Source of the DNA: Dendrolimus kikuchii
Lineage: Eukaryota > Arthropoda > Insecta > Lepidoptera > Lasiocampidae
Length of the DNA stretch: 64,000 nucleotides
Assembly: GCA_019925095.2 (NCBI GenBank)
Contig: CM034409.1
Location: 9,422,501 to 9,486,500, forward strand
Direction of reading: 5' to 3'
Shown here in pieces: positions 11,433 to 21,037 of this stretch (positions are counted from its first letter, which is position 1; each line of letters begins with the position of its first letter). The position numbers and the translations under genes are program-made. Below the pieces are notes generated by a model. It was not told the DNA's origin and searched no databases. It worked only from the letters and a program-made list of their open reading frames with translations.

Positions 11433-14400
11433 ACATACATACATACATAACTTCACGCCAGTTCCCTCGCGGGGTAGGCACGAACAACAGAGTGCCATTT
11501 AGGCTTATTCTTACACACCTCACTTGCCTCTTTGACATTCATAACTCTTGTCATGCAAGCTCGTCTGTTCTTAAGGCTCCTGACATCACCTTCTGCTAGT
11601 ACACGATCAATTTGATCATGGAAGGTGTGTCGTGGCCTTCCACGACTTCTGCATCCATCCACTTTTGCATTGTATATCTGTTTAGTCATTCTTTCATCAT
11701 GCATTCTTTCCACATGCCCGAACCACGGGAGCATTCCTTTCCTTACCTTCACCCCGACACTCTCTTTTAGACCAACTCTCTTTCTTACTTCGGTATTACG
11801 AACGCGGTCCGCGAGCATCACTCCGCAGATTTTGCGCAGTGCTCGCATCTCGACCGCGTTTACTCTACTTTCATGCTCTTTCTTCCATACCCAACTCTCG
11901 CTTCCATACGTGAGCGTAGGTACCAGCACCGCGTTGTGTACGGCGAGCTGGGCCTTCTGGCTGAGGTTCTTAGTGCCTAGAAGTTTACCTAACGCTCCAT
12001 TTAAACTATTCCCCAAATTCACTCTTCTTTCTATATCAGCGGTGTACCTTCCATCCCTGCTAAAAGCACATCCAAGATATACAAACTCATTCACTTGCTC
12101 CAGCATAACATCATCGACCATTATCCTTGCATTCGTTCTGGTTTCTTCTCTTTCAAACACCATAACCTTTGTTTTCTTCACATTCAAATGTAAGCCTCTC
12201 GCCTGACAGTCATCTTTCATCATTGTGACTAGTGTTTGCAGTTCTGATGGCGATTCGGCTAAAAGCACGGCATCATCCGCATAAAGCAAGGTGCTTACAA
12301 CTAGATCACTCATCCGCACCCCAACATCCATCAATCTTATTCTCTGGAGACAATCGTCCAGATATAGGATGAACAGCAAAGCCGACAGCACGCAGCCCTG
12401 GCGGACGCCAATATTGACGTCAAACCAGGGCGACAGGCTGCCTTCCACTCGCACGCATGCCATACAGCCCTCGTAAGTGGACTGCACAGCACGCATCAAT
12501 TGGCCATTAATCCCATATCCGGGCAATATGTCCCAGAGGTCCTTCTGCACAACCCTGTCAAATGCTTTCTCTAGATCCACAAAACCGCAGAAAACCTTCC
12601 GGCCCATAGCCAGCTGCTTCTCTACGATATTGCGGAGAGAGAAAACTTGATCCATACACCCCCTTCCATTTCTGAAACCACCTTGTGCATCCCACAGTAA
12701 TCCATCGGATACAACTCTCATTCTCTTTTCAATAATCTTCGCATACACTTTAGATGCTGTGCTGATCAAACTGATGGCCCTGTAGCTGGCGCACTCCATA
12801 CGTGACCCCTTGCCTTTATACAAGGGCACGATGACAGCGCGCCTCCAGTCCTTGGGAACCTTTCCCGTCCTCCAGCACAAGTTGCATAAGGACAGGAAAG
12901 CGTCCCGGACGCAGGTTCCACCATATTTGATCATCTCAGCAGACACACTATCGATTCCTACTGCCTTTCCATTTTTCAGACTTCTTATCGACCATTCGAT
13001 CTCTTCCAAAGTGATCTCGGATGCTGACTCCTCGGAGTCGGTCACAGACTCAGTCGTGGTGCCAGCATCCGGGATATTATCGTACATTTCTCTAAAATAT
13101 TCACTCCATCGCGCTAATACCTCTTGTGGGTTAGCAAGAACGTCCCCTGCTTTAGATTTTATTCTTTCCATTCTGGAAGCTGACGAACAACCCCGAAACT
13201 TCTTAACCTCTCTCCAAAAGAGTTTGGTATTCGCCTCGAAGTTCTCCGTCAGCTTTTCTTCTTCTTTCAATTTTATTCTTTCACGCTTCTCTTTCACTAA
13301 AGCTTTGGTTTCATTCTTGCAGAGGCGATAAATTTCTTTCTTCATCTCTTTCATACTGTCATTCTGTTGCAAGGAAGCAACATAATCCAGCCAGGCTTTT
13401 CTCTTTCTCTCTACGCTGGATTTAACATCCGCGTCCCACCATTCATCACCTTTCGTTGTTATGTGCCTCTTCGCGCATCCACATGCTTCTTTTGCGCTTT
13501 CCACTATACTTTCTTTCATACTATCCCAGTCATTATCCACATCTAAGTCGGAGAAGTCCGCTTTTGCAAGCCTTTCTTCGACTAGGCGCGCATACATACT
13601 CCTTACACTAACATCTTCCAATTTTTCACACTTTATTCTTTCAAGCTCCCCGAAATTGGTACGCACTCGCCAGTGTCTCCACTTCTTGAAAAGGCCTAAA
13701 AACCGGCTTATCACCAGGTAGTGGTCCGTTTCAAGAGTGGGGCCTCTGTAGGCTCTTGTATCCATTATTGTGTTTCGGAGGCGACTATCAATTAAAATCA
13801 GATCAATCATACTTTTCTGATCATTCATTCTCCATGTATACGTGTGAATATCCTTATGATGGAATAGGGTGTTCGACACAAGCAAGTTTCTTTCCATGCA
13901 TACGTCTATGATTGGCCTACCAGCATCGTTCATTCTCTTGTCACCATAGGGTCCAAGGACAGCCTCAAGGCCGTCTCGTTTGGTCCCCACCCAACCATTA
14001 AGATCACCACACATAATTAGTCTTTCGTTCCCTTCAGCCAGATCCAGAATTTCTCTCACAGACTCCCAAAACTTCTCGAGTTCTTGGGGATCCGCTGAGC
14101 TTACGGGAGCATAAGCTGCGACCAGAAAAACTCGCGTGATCCCCATTTTTAGGCGGACCCAGAGAAGTCTCGGGTTCACCAGACAATAAGCTTTTACTCC
14201 AGACACAAAGCGGGATGAGAGTAAGACGCCTACCCCCCCACTCGCACGCTCGTCCAGGTCCACGCCGGACCACAGAGCAAGCATGCCACCGGGGAGGTCA
14301 TCGACGTCGCACCCCTTCCGCTTTGTCTCTGTCAGACATAAGGCATCCAGGCTTCTCTCATTCATTATATCAGTCATTTCGTCCATCTTATCTTTCATTC

Positions 14401-14643
14401 CACCTCTCACATTCCACGTGCCTATACGGCACTCTGCTCCTCTCGACCCGCCAGGTTTGGCGCTGCGTGAAGGGTGGCGGCCCCCTTCGCCGCATGCGCG
14501 AGAAACCACACCGACGGGGGCGCATCGGTGAGCGTCGCCTGCGGGGGACGCCCTATCGTGCACTGCACTCGGGTGAATTCTGGTCAGAATTGTGGCCCTC
14601 TGGGCCAGCGGGGATCACGACGAGCACGCTTCTGACATGACCC
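11433..14643 (-). mobile_element. near-full-length RTE-type LINE with 8-bp target duplication
   Basis: The 3.2-kb element has the RTE plan: one long frame carrying an apurinic-like endonuclease then a reverse transcriptase, almost no 3' UTR and a (TATG)n tail. Direct repeats CCCATAAT lie at 11425-11432 and 14644-14651, marking the insertion between them. The length matches typical complete RTE elements. Upstream in element orientation is Helitron-like repeat sequence (14652-14935). Eight other copies of the same family lie in the window, but only the one at 38166 is also long. Confidence 0.88.
11453..14563 (-). CDS. RTE endonuclease-reverse transcriptase
   Basis: This protein copies element RNA into a nicked target by target-primed reverse transcription in the nucleus. 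The endonuclease motifs are in order: GTWNVRG (48-54), LTETKRKG (77-84), VAAYAPVSS (148-156), GDLNGWVG (186-193), MIDLILID (252-259) and TDHYLVIS (279-286). The reverse transcriptase follows: GKAVGIDSV (532-540), RAVIVPLYKGKG (575-586), FVDLEKAFDRV (661-671), GVRQGCVLSALLFILYLD (719-736) and the catalytic YADD (761-764). The C-terminal domain has GRPRHTFHDQ. There is no internal stop over 1036 codons. The start is uncertain. The frame opens at a GTG, the first ATG (residue 56) would delete the TWN motif, and an upstream in-frame ATG (14636-14638) is cut off by TGA at 14615-14617. Either a stop mutation occurred or a non-AUG start is used. Confidence 0.88.
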   Translation of the reverse strand: MHDRASPAGDAHRCAPVGVVSRACGEGGRHPSRSAKPGGSRGAECRIGTWNVRGGMKDKMDEMTDIMNERSLDALCLTETKRKGCDVDDLPGGMLALWSGVDLDERASGGVGVLLSSRFVSGVKAYCLVNPRLLWVRLKMGITRVFLVAAYAPVSSADPQELEKFWESVREILDLAEGNERLIMCGDLNGWVGTKRDGLEAVLGPYGDKRMNDAGRPIIDVCMERNLLVSNTLFHHKDIHTYTWRMNDQKSMIDLILIDSRLRNTIMDTRAYRGPTLETDHYLVISRFLGLFKKWRHWRVRTNFGELERIKCEKLEDVSVRSMYARLVEERLAKADFSDLDVDNDWDSMKESIVESAKEACGCAKRHITTKGDEWWDADVKSSVERKRKAWLDYVASLQQNDSMKEMKKEIYRLCKNETKALVKEKRERIKLKEEEKLTENFEANTKLFWREVKKFRGCSSASRMERIKSKAGDVLANPQEVLARWSEYFREMYDNIPDAGTTTESVTDSEESASEITLEEIEWSIRSLKNGKAVGIDSVSAEMIKYGGTCVRDAFLSLCNLCWRTGKVPKDWRRAVIVPLYKGKGSRMECASYRAISLISTASKVYAKIIEKRMRVVSDGLLWDAQGGFRNGRGCMDQVFSLRNIVEKQLAMGRKVFCGFVDLEKAFDRVVQKDLWDILPGYGINGQLMRAVQSTYEGCMACVRVEGSLSPWFDVNIGVRQGCVLSALLFILYLDDCLQRIRLMDVGVRMSDLVVSTLLYADDAVLLAESPSELQTLVTMMKDDCQARGLHLNVKKTKVMVFEREETRTNARIMVDDVMLEQVNEFVYLGCAFSRDGRYTADIERRVNLGNSLNGALGKLLGTKNLSQKAQLAVHNAVLVPTLTYGSESWVWKKEHESRVNAVEMRALRKICGVMLADRVRNTEVRKRVGLKESVGVKVRKGMLPWFGHVERMHDERMTKQIYNAKVDGCRSRGRPRHTFHDQIDRVLAEGDVRSLKNRRACMTRVMNVKEASEVCKNKPKWHSVVRAYPARELA

Positions 14644-14651
14644 CCCATAAT

Positions 14652-14935
14652 CCGGGATAAAAAGTATCCCTTGGCCACCCTCAGTATTAAAATTACATAT
14701 ATACCGAATTTCAGCCAAATCGGTCTAGAAGTCTTTCCATAAAAGGATAACAAACAGACAGACAAATATATTTTCATCCCGGAAACTATCCCATTTTTCG
14801 GGATAAATAGTATAGTATGTTCATCCTTAGCATCGAAAATATATATAAACTGAGTTTCAGCTAAATCGGTCCTGTAGTTTTTCCGTGAAAACGGAACAGA
14901 CAGATTTACTTTCGCATTTCTAATATTAATAGCCT
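14652..14935 (-). repeat. Helitron-like repeat H5
   Basis: An inverted copy of the repeat at 29835-30065. Shared blocks are CTAATATTAATAG/ATGCGAAAGTAA, CTGTTCCG, CAGCTAAATCGGTCCTGTAG and CGGGATAAATAGTA. It has two internal 'gctgaaa...accgattt' modules typical of lepidopteran Helitron-like bodies. The RTE at 11433-14643 abuts it and may have inserted into it. Confidence 0.55.
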
Positions 14936-16014
14936 TACACCTGTAATCTTAAAAACTAGGGTACATATATATAAACAAGGAGAAGCCATTGATAAGCATC
15001 CACAGATGGTAGAAAAAAATTGACATGAATGTTCAAAATAAGGTTAAAAGGAGAATTATAATCTAAACATATCTATAATTGTCGAGCAGGACACTAATTA
15101 TTATAAGTTTGATTAATTTTGCATTTATATATGCTAGACTATCCGCAAACAAGTCAATATCCACATGATCCAACTTACTTAGTTTATTGAATTCTTTGGC
15201 TTTTCTGATAAAGAATGTATGGCGACGTGAAACTGTGCGTGTCAAAGCTGAATGTAGTAACTTTCTAGGACGTAGAGGACTGGGGAGAACCTACAAATGT
15301 AGTTTCTTGATGAGACTCGCACAGACAATTTTGGACTGAGCAATTTTTATTATACAATGATCTAAGGATAAGGTGCTTACGCTTACGTTGTCACTTTAGT
15401 TGTAAGACTGTAATGTACATGATTCAAATAAATCAATTTAAAAAAACATTTCAGTTCATGAAGTTTAAATACAAATAAGCTTTTAAATACAAGCTTTTGA
15501 GATCCTGGATATCATGTAGCCGCAGAGTGCTAGCCAAGACAAGTAAAACGAGCCCAAACACGACGGGTCTATCTTGTTTAGTAAAGGAGTTCCTATGGCC
15601 ACCTTCCGACTCCATTATCAGATCAGCTCCATGGTACCATATTATTGCATTGTCACGCGATATACATATGAGTGCAAAATTTCAGCTCAATCAGAAACCG
15701 GGAAGTTGGTCAAATTTAACTTGCAAGATTCCACCCGAACTAACATACATACATAGGTACATCCATTGCAAGTTAAATAAAAGCTTTTAATAAAAACAAT
15801 AGGCGGTCTTTTCATTAAAAGCAATGTCTTTCAAATCTTGGGATGGATTAGAAAGGTTTAGGATATATGTAGATTTTGGAATATAACTAGTATATAGAAG
15901 TGAAATGTAAAAGAGATTTCAATTTCAGTCGATAGATGACTTTGCCATATGATATGGTAATGGCTCATGAATGTTCTACTCGAGCTTCTGAATTTTTAGG
16001 TGAACGAATAAATA
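14936..16014. other. unassigned sequence
   Basis: No gene is supported; the short open frames (for example 15497-15790) lack any domain. Confidence 0.45.
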
Positions 16015-16080
16015 ACTCGCCACGCTTGTCCAAAGCGGCTTGGCCCGTTTGATATAGCCATTATCTCAAACTGCAAGGAT
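16015..16080 (-). repeat. SINE-like S3 fragment
   Basis: CGCCACGCTTGTCCAAAGCGGCTTGG matches the CGCCACGCTAGTCCGAGGCAGC block of S3 at 23642-23925 and 63345-63630. It is only a central fragment. Confidence 0.45.
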
Positions 16081-16162
16081 TCATCACTATAAGCACATTT
16101 GACTTCTGAGTGTGACACAACATCTGAAATACAAGGTAAATGAAACCCTGAAAAACAAATTC

Positions 16163-16876
16163 TATGTGTGTGTAGTTGACACGCAGTAGAATGAAACAAA
16201 GTGTGACAAGGTGTGGGAGTGATTCTAAATTTCGTAACGACACATTTCATACATTATCTTGATATATAAAAATGAATGTCTGTCGGTATGTCCTTTATAG
16301 AATCCTAAACTATACATCCGATTTTGATGAAATTTTGTGTGTATGTTTGAGTGGGTCCCGGGATGGTTTACAGCCACAATTGGAACCGGTAGGTGGCGCT
16401 GAGACCGGGTTCTAGAATCCTTCTAATCACCGGGAGTGATTTTGTTTTTGTGTGTTTGAGTGAGTTCCCGGATGGTTTAGATTCGCAATTAGAACCGATA
16501 GGTGGCGCTGAGATCGGATTCTAGAATCCTCCTGATCACCTAGACCGATTTTGGTGATTTTATTTTTGTGTCATGGAACAAAGTCTTTTAGGAATTCAGA
16601 AAATAGGCGCGGTACGAAGTTCGCCGTGTCAGCTAGTATCGTTATAAAATATTTAAGTTTTAAAACAAGAAGCTTTAAGTATTAACGAAAAACTTCAAAA
16701 CATTTCCAACTCTATGTGTATGAGGATAGTGTTTAAATTATTAAATATAATGTATTCTATCTCATTGTCTCGCAGGCTTAGTCCTATAGATTTGTGATCA
16801 TCTCTTTTTAGTATCGCTTTTTCGTTTCATCGAGTTTCAATTCACAACGATTCTAAAGAAGTTTCACTTCAAAAAT
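16163..16876 (+). repeat. M1 copy split by a Helitron-like insertion
   Basis: The head (GTGTGTGTAGTTGACACGC, CATTTCATACATTA) runs to 16256 and the rest resumes at 16637 (TATCGTTATAAAATATTTAAG) through to GAAGTTTCACTTC. The M1 copy at 19900-20232 has the uninterrupted join TTGTATCGTTATAATAT, so the intervening 380 bp are a later insertion. Confidence 0.75.
16257..16636 (+). mobile_element. Helitron-like element H3 with internal duplication
   Basis: It begins TCTTGATATATAAAAATG and ends GTTCGCCGTGTCAGCTAG followed by T, preceded by A. A ~110-bp module (GTTTGAGTGGGTCCCGGG..., GGTAGGTGGCGCTGAGACC..., TTCTAGAATCC) occurs twice in tandem, diverged. Related modules are at 22318-22520, 33476-33630, 43192-43790, 45366-45487 and 49374-49490. 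It is non-coding. Confidence 0.75.
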
Positions 16877-17021
16877 CAAAATAGTAGAAGAGCTTAAAAT
16901 ACACCTTCAACGAATATTGACAAAACAAACCTTTTTCAATTAAAAACGCGTTTATGGTTCCGTCGCGAAATGACAATCTACTTCAAAAATAACCAAAAAG
17001 CAAAAATAAATATTTTCCACA

Positions 17022-17126
17022 GCATCTTGAAGTCGGTATCAAGTGAAACATAAAAAACTACAACAAATTTCCTAAATTTACTTAGTCATTTTTATGTTTC
17101 ACTTCGCGTCGACTTCAAGATGTTGT
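17022..17126. repeat. foldback repeat with ~37-bp arms
   Basis: The left arm at 17022-17059 (CATCTTGAAGTCGG...CAAGTGAAACATAAAAAA) is inverted at 17088-17126 (TTTTTATGTTTCACTTCGCG...GACTTCAAGATG) across ~28 bp. A third CTTGAAGTCGGTGTC lies at 17158. It is probably a MITE terminus pair or a nested inverted repeat. Confidence 0.6.
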
Positions 17127-17440
17127 AGGAAATATTAATCTTTGGCTTTTCGGTTACTCTTGAAGTCGGTGTCTTTTTTGTTAGAACTTTTTTATTTTTC
17201 CTTTTTATGTTGCATACATAGTATCCAATAATAATGAGACTATTATAAAGCTTTACTGCATCCAACGCAAAAAGAATAATCAAAATCGGTTCATAAACAA
17301 AAAACGTTACAGCTAACATACATAAAAAAAAGCATTTAAATACACGACGAATTGAGAATAAAGAAAGAAAAATCAGTTTGTTCACCACATACACATAAGA
17401 TAAACAATTTACAGTAGTCAAATTTAAACAGTAAAAGTAG
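17127..17440. other. unassigned AT-rich sequence
   Basis: A minus-strand open frame of about 109 codons (17092-17421) has a hydrophobic composition but no family resemblance. I do not support it as a gene. Confidence 0.4.
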
Positions 17441-17441
17441 G

Positions 17442-17505
17442 AGCAATGGGCGGCCTTATCGCTTTAGAGCGATCTCTTCCAGACAACCCGGGCTATGGAT
17501 TTTAT
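17442..17505 (-). mobile_element. LINE-A 3' UTR fragment
   Basis: GGGCGGCCTTATCGC...GCGATCTCTTCCAGACAACC is the conserved LINE-A hairpin segment in inverse orientation. Confidence 0.6.
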
Positions 17506-18164
17506 GAAGGGGAGATTCGCAAGTGTTTGACGGTAGTCTGCAAATTAAATACATATATAAATAGGATGTATAAAATATCACACAATACATATACCTAAAA
17601 TGAATAAAAAATAGAGAATAAACAAAACACATATTAATATTATGTATATACTAATATATACATAATTAATATGTGTGTGTGAGAAGTTCCGCCTTTTTTG
17701 AAGGTATTTGAAAACAGAAGACGTTTTTCATCTCAGAACTCTCCATAGTTCCTGGAACTCACGCACTTATCAGATTTTTACTGGAATGTATTACATAGAT
17801 GTAATTTATACGAAAGAACTGAAAATTAACTTAAACTATAAATATTTCCACCTACAACGAAAGTTTCTCAAACAATCGAAAAACACAAGTTTGTCGATAT
17901 TTCCACTGAAAACATTGAACGGAGAGCAAACTTATCGGGAATCGGTAAAAACGGAACAGCGCCTAATTAACCCGATGTTTACACAAGTGGGGTTTAACCG
18001 GTTTTATCCGGTATTTGTGCTGCACTAATTACCGGTTTAATTTGCAACCAAGTAAAGTGGTCTGTCGACGACCGTACATTTGAATTTATAATCGGAAAGT
18101 TGTTTGTGACCATTGCTTTACTTTTTGTTGCCTGTCAACTAATAATGATGTCTAAAAGGAAAGA
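17506..18164. other. unassigned AT-rich sequence
   Basis: The open frame at 17708-18028 has no recognisable domain and ordinary AT-rich composition. Confidence 0.4.
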
Positions 18165-19080
18165 AATAAACTGCACATCGTCTCAAACTACTACTGATCG
18201 TCACAAAATTTTACATATACCTTGTCAGTTTCATTCAGAAAAATAGTACTTTCCCAAGAAACATATTAATAAATCCATGCGAATGTTTGTTTGGGACGTA
18301 TTCACACCCAAACTACACATCGTCTCAAACTACAGATCGTCTGCTACAGATCGTTACGAAATTTTACATACAGTTGTCAGTGGTATAGAAATGGAGATAG
18401 AATACCTTTCATTCGCAAAAAAAAAGTACTTTGCCAAGAAACATACGAATAAATACATGCGAATGTTTGTTTGGGACGTATTCACACCTAAACTACACAT
18501 CGTCTGAAGCTACAGATCCTCTGCTACAGATCGTCACAAAATTTTACATATACCTTGTCAGTTTCATTCAGAAAAAAAGTACTTTCCCAAGAAACATACT
18601 AATGAATACATGCGAATGTTTGTTTGGGACGTATTCACACCCAAACTACACATCGTCTCAAACTACAGATCGTCTGCTACAGATCGTCACGAAATTTTAG
18701 ATACACGTTGTTAGTGCTATAGAAATGGAGACAGAATACCTTTAATTCACAAAAAACGTACTTTCCCAAGAAACATACTAATAAATACATGCGAATGTTT
18801 CTTTGGGACGTATTCACACCCAAACTACACATCGTCTCAAACTACAGATCGTCTGCTACAGATCGTCACGAAATTTTACATACACGTTGTTAGTGGTATA
18901 GAAATGGAGATAGAATACCTTTAATTCACAATAAAGTACTTTCCCAAGAAACATACTAATAAATCCATGCGAATGTTTGTTTGGGACGTATTTACACCCA
19001 AACTACAGATCGTCACAAAATTTTACATACACCTGTCAGTTTCATTCAGAAAAAAAGTACTTTCCCAAGAAACATACGAA
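18165..19080 (+). repeat. tandem array of ~180/153-bp units in a Helitron-like body
   Basis: AAACTACACATCG recurs at 18310, 18490, 18643 and 18822, with a variant at 19000, giving spacings of 180, 153, 179 and 178 bp. Long units contain TTGTCAGTGG...AATGGAGATAGAATACC. Short ones carry CTTGTCAGTTTCATTCAG instead. Each has CATGCGAATGTTTGTTTGGG and CCAAGAAACATAC. The unit text resembles the Helitron-like body at 54574-55050 (ATGCGAATG, GAAATTTTGCATAC, TTGTCAAGGG), so the array appears to be an internal expansion of such an element. Open frames read through the repeats are not genes. Confidence 0.8.
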
Positions 19081-19260
19081 TATAACCGACATAATTCCGC
19101 TGCGGTCGTATTTTATTGGCGCCACCGTCGCAATACACTAACAAATACATCATCATGCACACGACAGTGAGAGCGACAATTTTAATATAGTGCTCTCATT
19201 GTTTTATTTCTTTCGCTAGATGGCGTTACGGGAATTTATCAATAGCTGCTTTGAATTAAA
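19081..19260 (+). repeat. Helitron-like tail repeat H6
   Basis: TTTTATTGGCGCCA...GACAGTGAGAGCGAC...CATTGTTTTATTTC...CGCTAGATGGCGTTACGGG matches, inverted, 23932-24125 and partly 47760-47870. It directly follows the tandem array and may be the 3' part of the same element. Confidence 0.5.
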
Positions 19261-19364
19261 AGTTCGACATCTGCAAACTTATAGCATGCCCACTTCAGGG
19301 CATCCTAATTTTTATGGCGTACGAAGCCGCAGATACTCATTAATAAATACGTATATATTAACTA

Positions 19365-19440
19365 AGATATGCTCGCGACTTCATCTACGCCTGCCTTGAA
19401 ATTCCCTCGGAATTCCTAGGACGCAGAGTACCATAGTATT
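19365..19440 (-). repeat. H4 3'-end fragment
   Basis: ACTAAGATATGCTCGCGACTTC...CCTTGAAATTCCC is the inverted 3' end of the H4 family (GGGCATATCCTAG end), truncated after ~75 bp. Confidence 0.55.
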
Positions 19441-19899
19441 TACAACTTAAAATTTTGGAAATTCCATCCGCAAGGTGGTGATAAAGGAGCTATATTCAAC
19501 TTTATTTGACTACTCAAAATATGACTATTTCAATCTACGCGAGCGAAGCCAAGCACAACCGTTAGTTTTAAGTAGTCGAACTCATATATCAAATGATTAG
19601 CGTAAAAGTTATAATAAACACACATTCTAAAAGAACATTTTATTTATTTAAGAACATTTCCAGTTTCAAACGCTAACAAACCAAGTCTTGTGTAAACACA
19701 AAAGCTGAGAACAGTACTGTGGAGCACATTTCGACGTATCAAAGAAAAGGAAACTTTTAGCAAAATATTAATTCTACCTGAAGGCGAGAAAGTTGCGTTT
19801 GTTCAGGCGAACTCTTCGCGAATGTAGTGAGTTACGTCGTATACACTTTTGACGAACTTTCGGCTTCGCAACTAAATAGAATTTTGCCGAATTATCATT
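19441..19899. other. unassigned sequence
   Basis: Nothing supportable recognised. Confidence 0.45.
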
Positions 19900-20232
19900 G
19901 TAGTGTAACTTCTTTAGAATCGTTGTTATTTGAAACGTGATGAAACGAAGCGACAGTACAAATATATAAACACGTAAATCTATAGATCTAAGCCTGCGAG
20001 AAAATGAGATAGAATATATTATATTTAATAATTTAACTATTATGCTCATACGGATAAAGTTGTAAATGTTTTGAAGGTTTTCGTTAAGACTTCAAATTTC
20101 GTGTTTTAAAGCTTAAATATATTATAACGATACAATATATGTAATGTGACGTCACGAAATTTAGAATCCCTCACACCCCTTGTTACACTCTGTTTCATTT
20201 CTACTGCGTGTGAACTGCATATACACACAATT
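19900..20232 (-). repeat. M1 copy, uninterrupted
   Basis: An inverted M1 element running from CTTCTTTAGAATCGTTG to CTACTGCGTGTGAACTGC and ACACACA. It has the undisturbed GATACAATATATG region that serves as the empty-site reference for the Helitron insertion at 16257. Confidence 0.7.
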
Positions 20233-20345
20233 TTTTGACAACAGCGAAAATCGTATATCTGGGAAAATTGTTTCCCAGGGACAAAAAGTACTGTTATCAT
20301 CCCTGTGATCAGGCAACTCCAAGCGTACTTTCAGAATATGAGAAA
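20233..20345 (+). repeat. family R fragment
   Basis: It shares TTTTTGACAAC, CCCAGGGACAAAAAGTACTG and GTACTTTCAGAATATGAG with 7960-8065. It abuts the head of the M1 copy. Confidence 0.55.
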
Positions 20346-21037
20346 TGAAAAGTCGGTCTATACATAATCTAATAACACGGCAAGTGATCTACAAGACAGA
20401 CAGTTTAGGGACCTACTAGCTAAATGGAGGCAAAGTGTTGTCAAGTGGCAAAGTTTCAGAGGTCCAATTACAAATCCAAGTCTAATAGAAAACAGTCCGA
20501 AGGCAAACATTCAACTAAAAAAATTAAAAGTAGTAAAATAAAAGTAAAATTCGATTTTTAAAACCGAATTTCTCTTCGGCATTTGCTGAATCAACTTTTA
20601 CCCAACCACTAATTTCTTCAATTCGAAAAGTTTGAAATTCTCGTGTGTGTTGATGTTTCGTGCCCTTCGATACTTTCCTTAGAAATGTGCTAAACGAAAT
20701 TTACTCCAGTTTATTTTAATCTCGCCCTCGTTGTTTGGAGTTGCTTTGTGTGACTTTTAAGCTTTGTCACGAGTAAGGAAGAAACTTTTAAATAAGGTCG
20801 ATTCGTTTTTTAACTCTTTAGGTGCCGTAGATACTTGGCAAAAACGAAGTTCTTATTTTCATCATATCTGTTCGTTCGTGCATAGGTAGAAATGTAAACA
20901 CTTTGTTGCTCCCAAAATTATGCCAAATAAACTATTAAATATAATCTTGGTAAAAACAATTAGTAGCTTTATTGCTTAGAACAACCGCTTCTAAGCAACC
21001 TAACAATTAAAGAAAAATCTAAAGTAATCTGGCGATG
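20346..21037. other. unassigned sequence
   Basis: Not matched to a family in the window. No open frame or splice pattern I can defend. Confidence 0.4.

Noticed and set aside
11625..14640. Long plus-strand open frames of 61-193 codons opposite the RTE gene
   Set aside because: They are antisense shadows of the RTE coding sequence and recur opposite the copies at 38166 and 8367.
18277..18700. Repeated protein with MRMFVWDVFTPKLHIV
   Set aside because: It is a read-through of the tandem DNA repeat; repeat length varies out of frame between units.
18165..19080. Possible CRISPR-like array
   Set aside because: The units are 150-180 bp and repeat throughout their length, with no short repeat/unique spacer pattern, in a eukaryotic genome.
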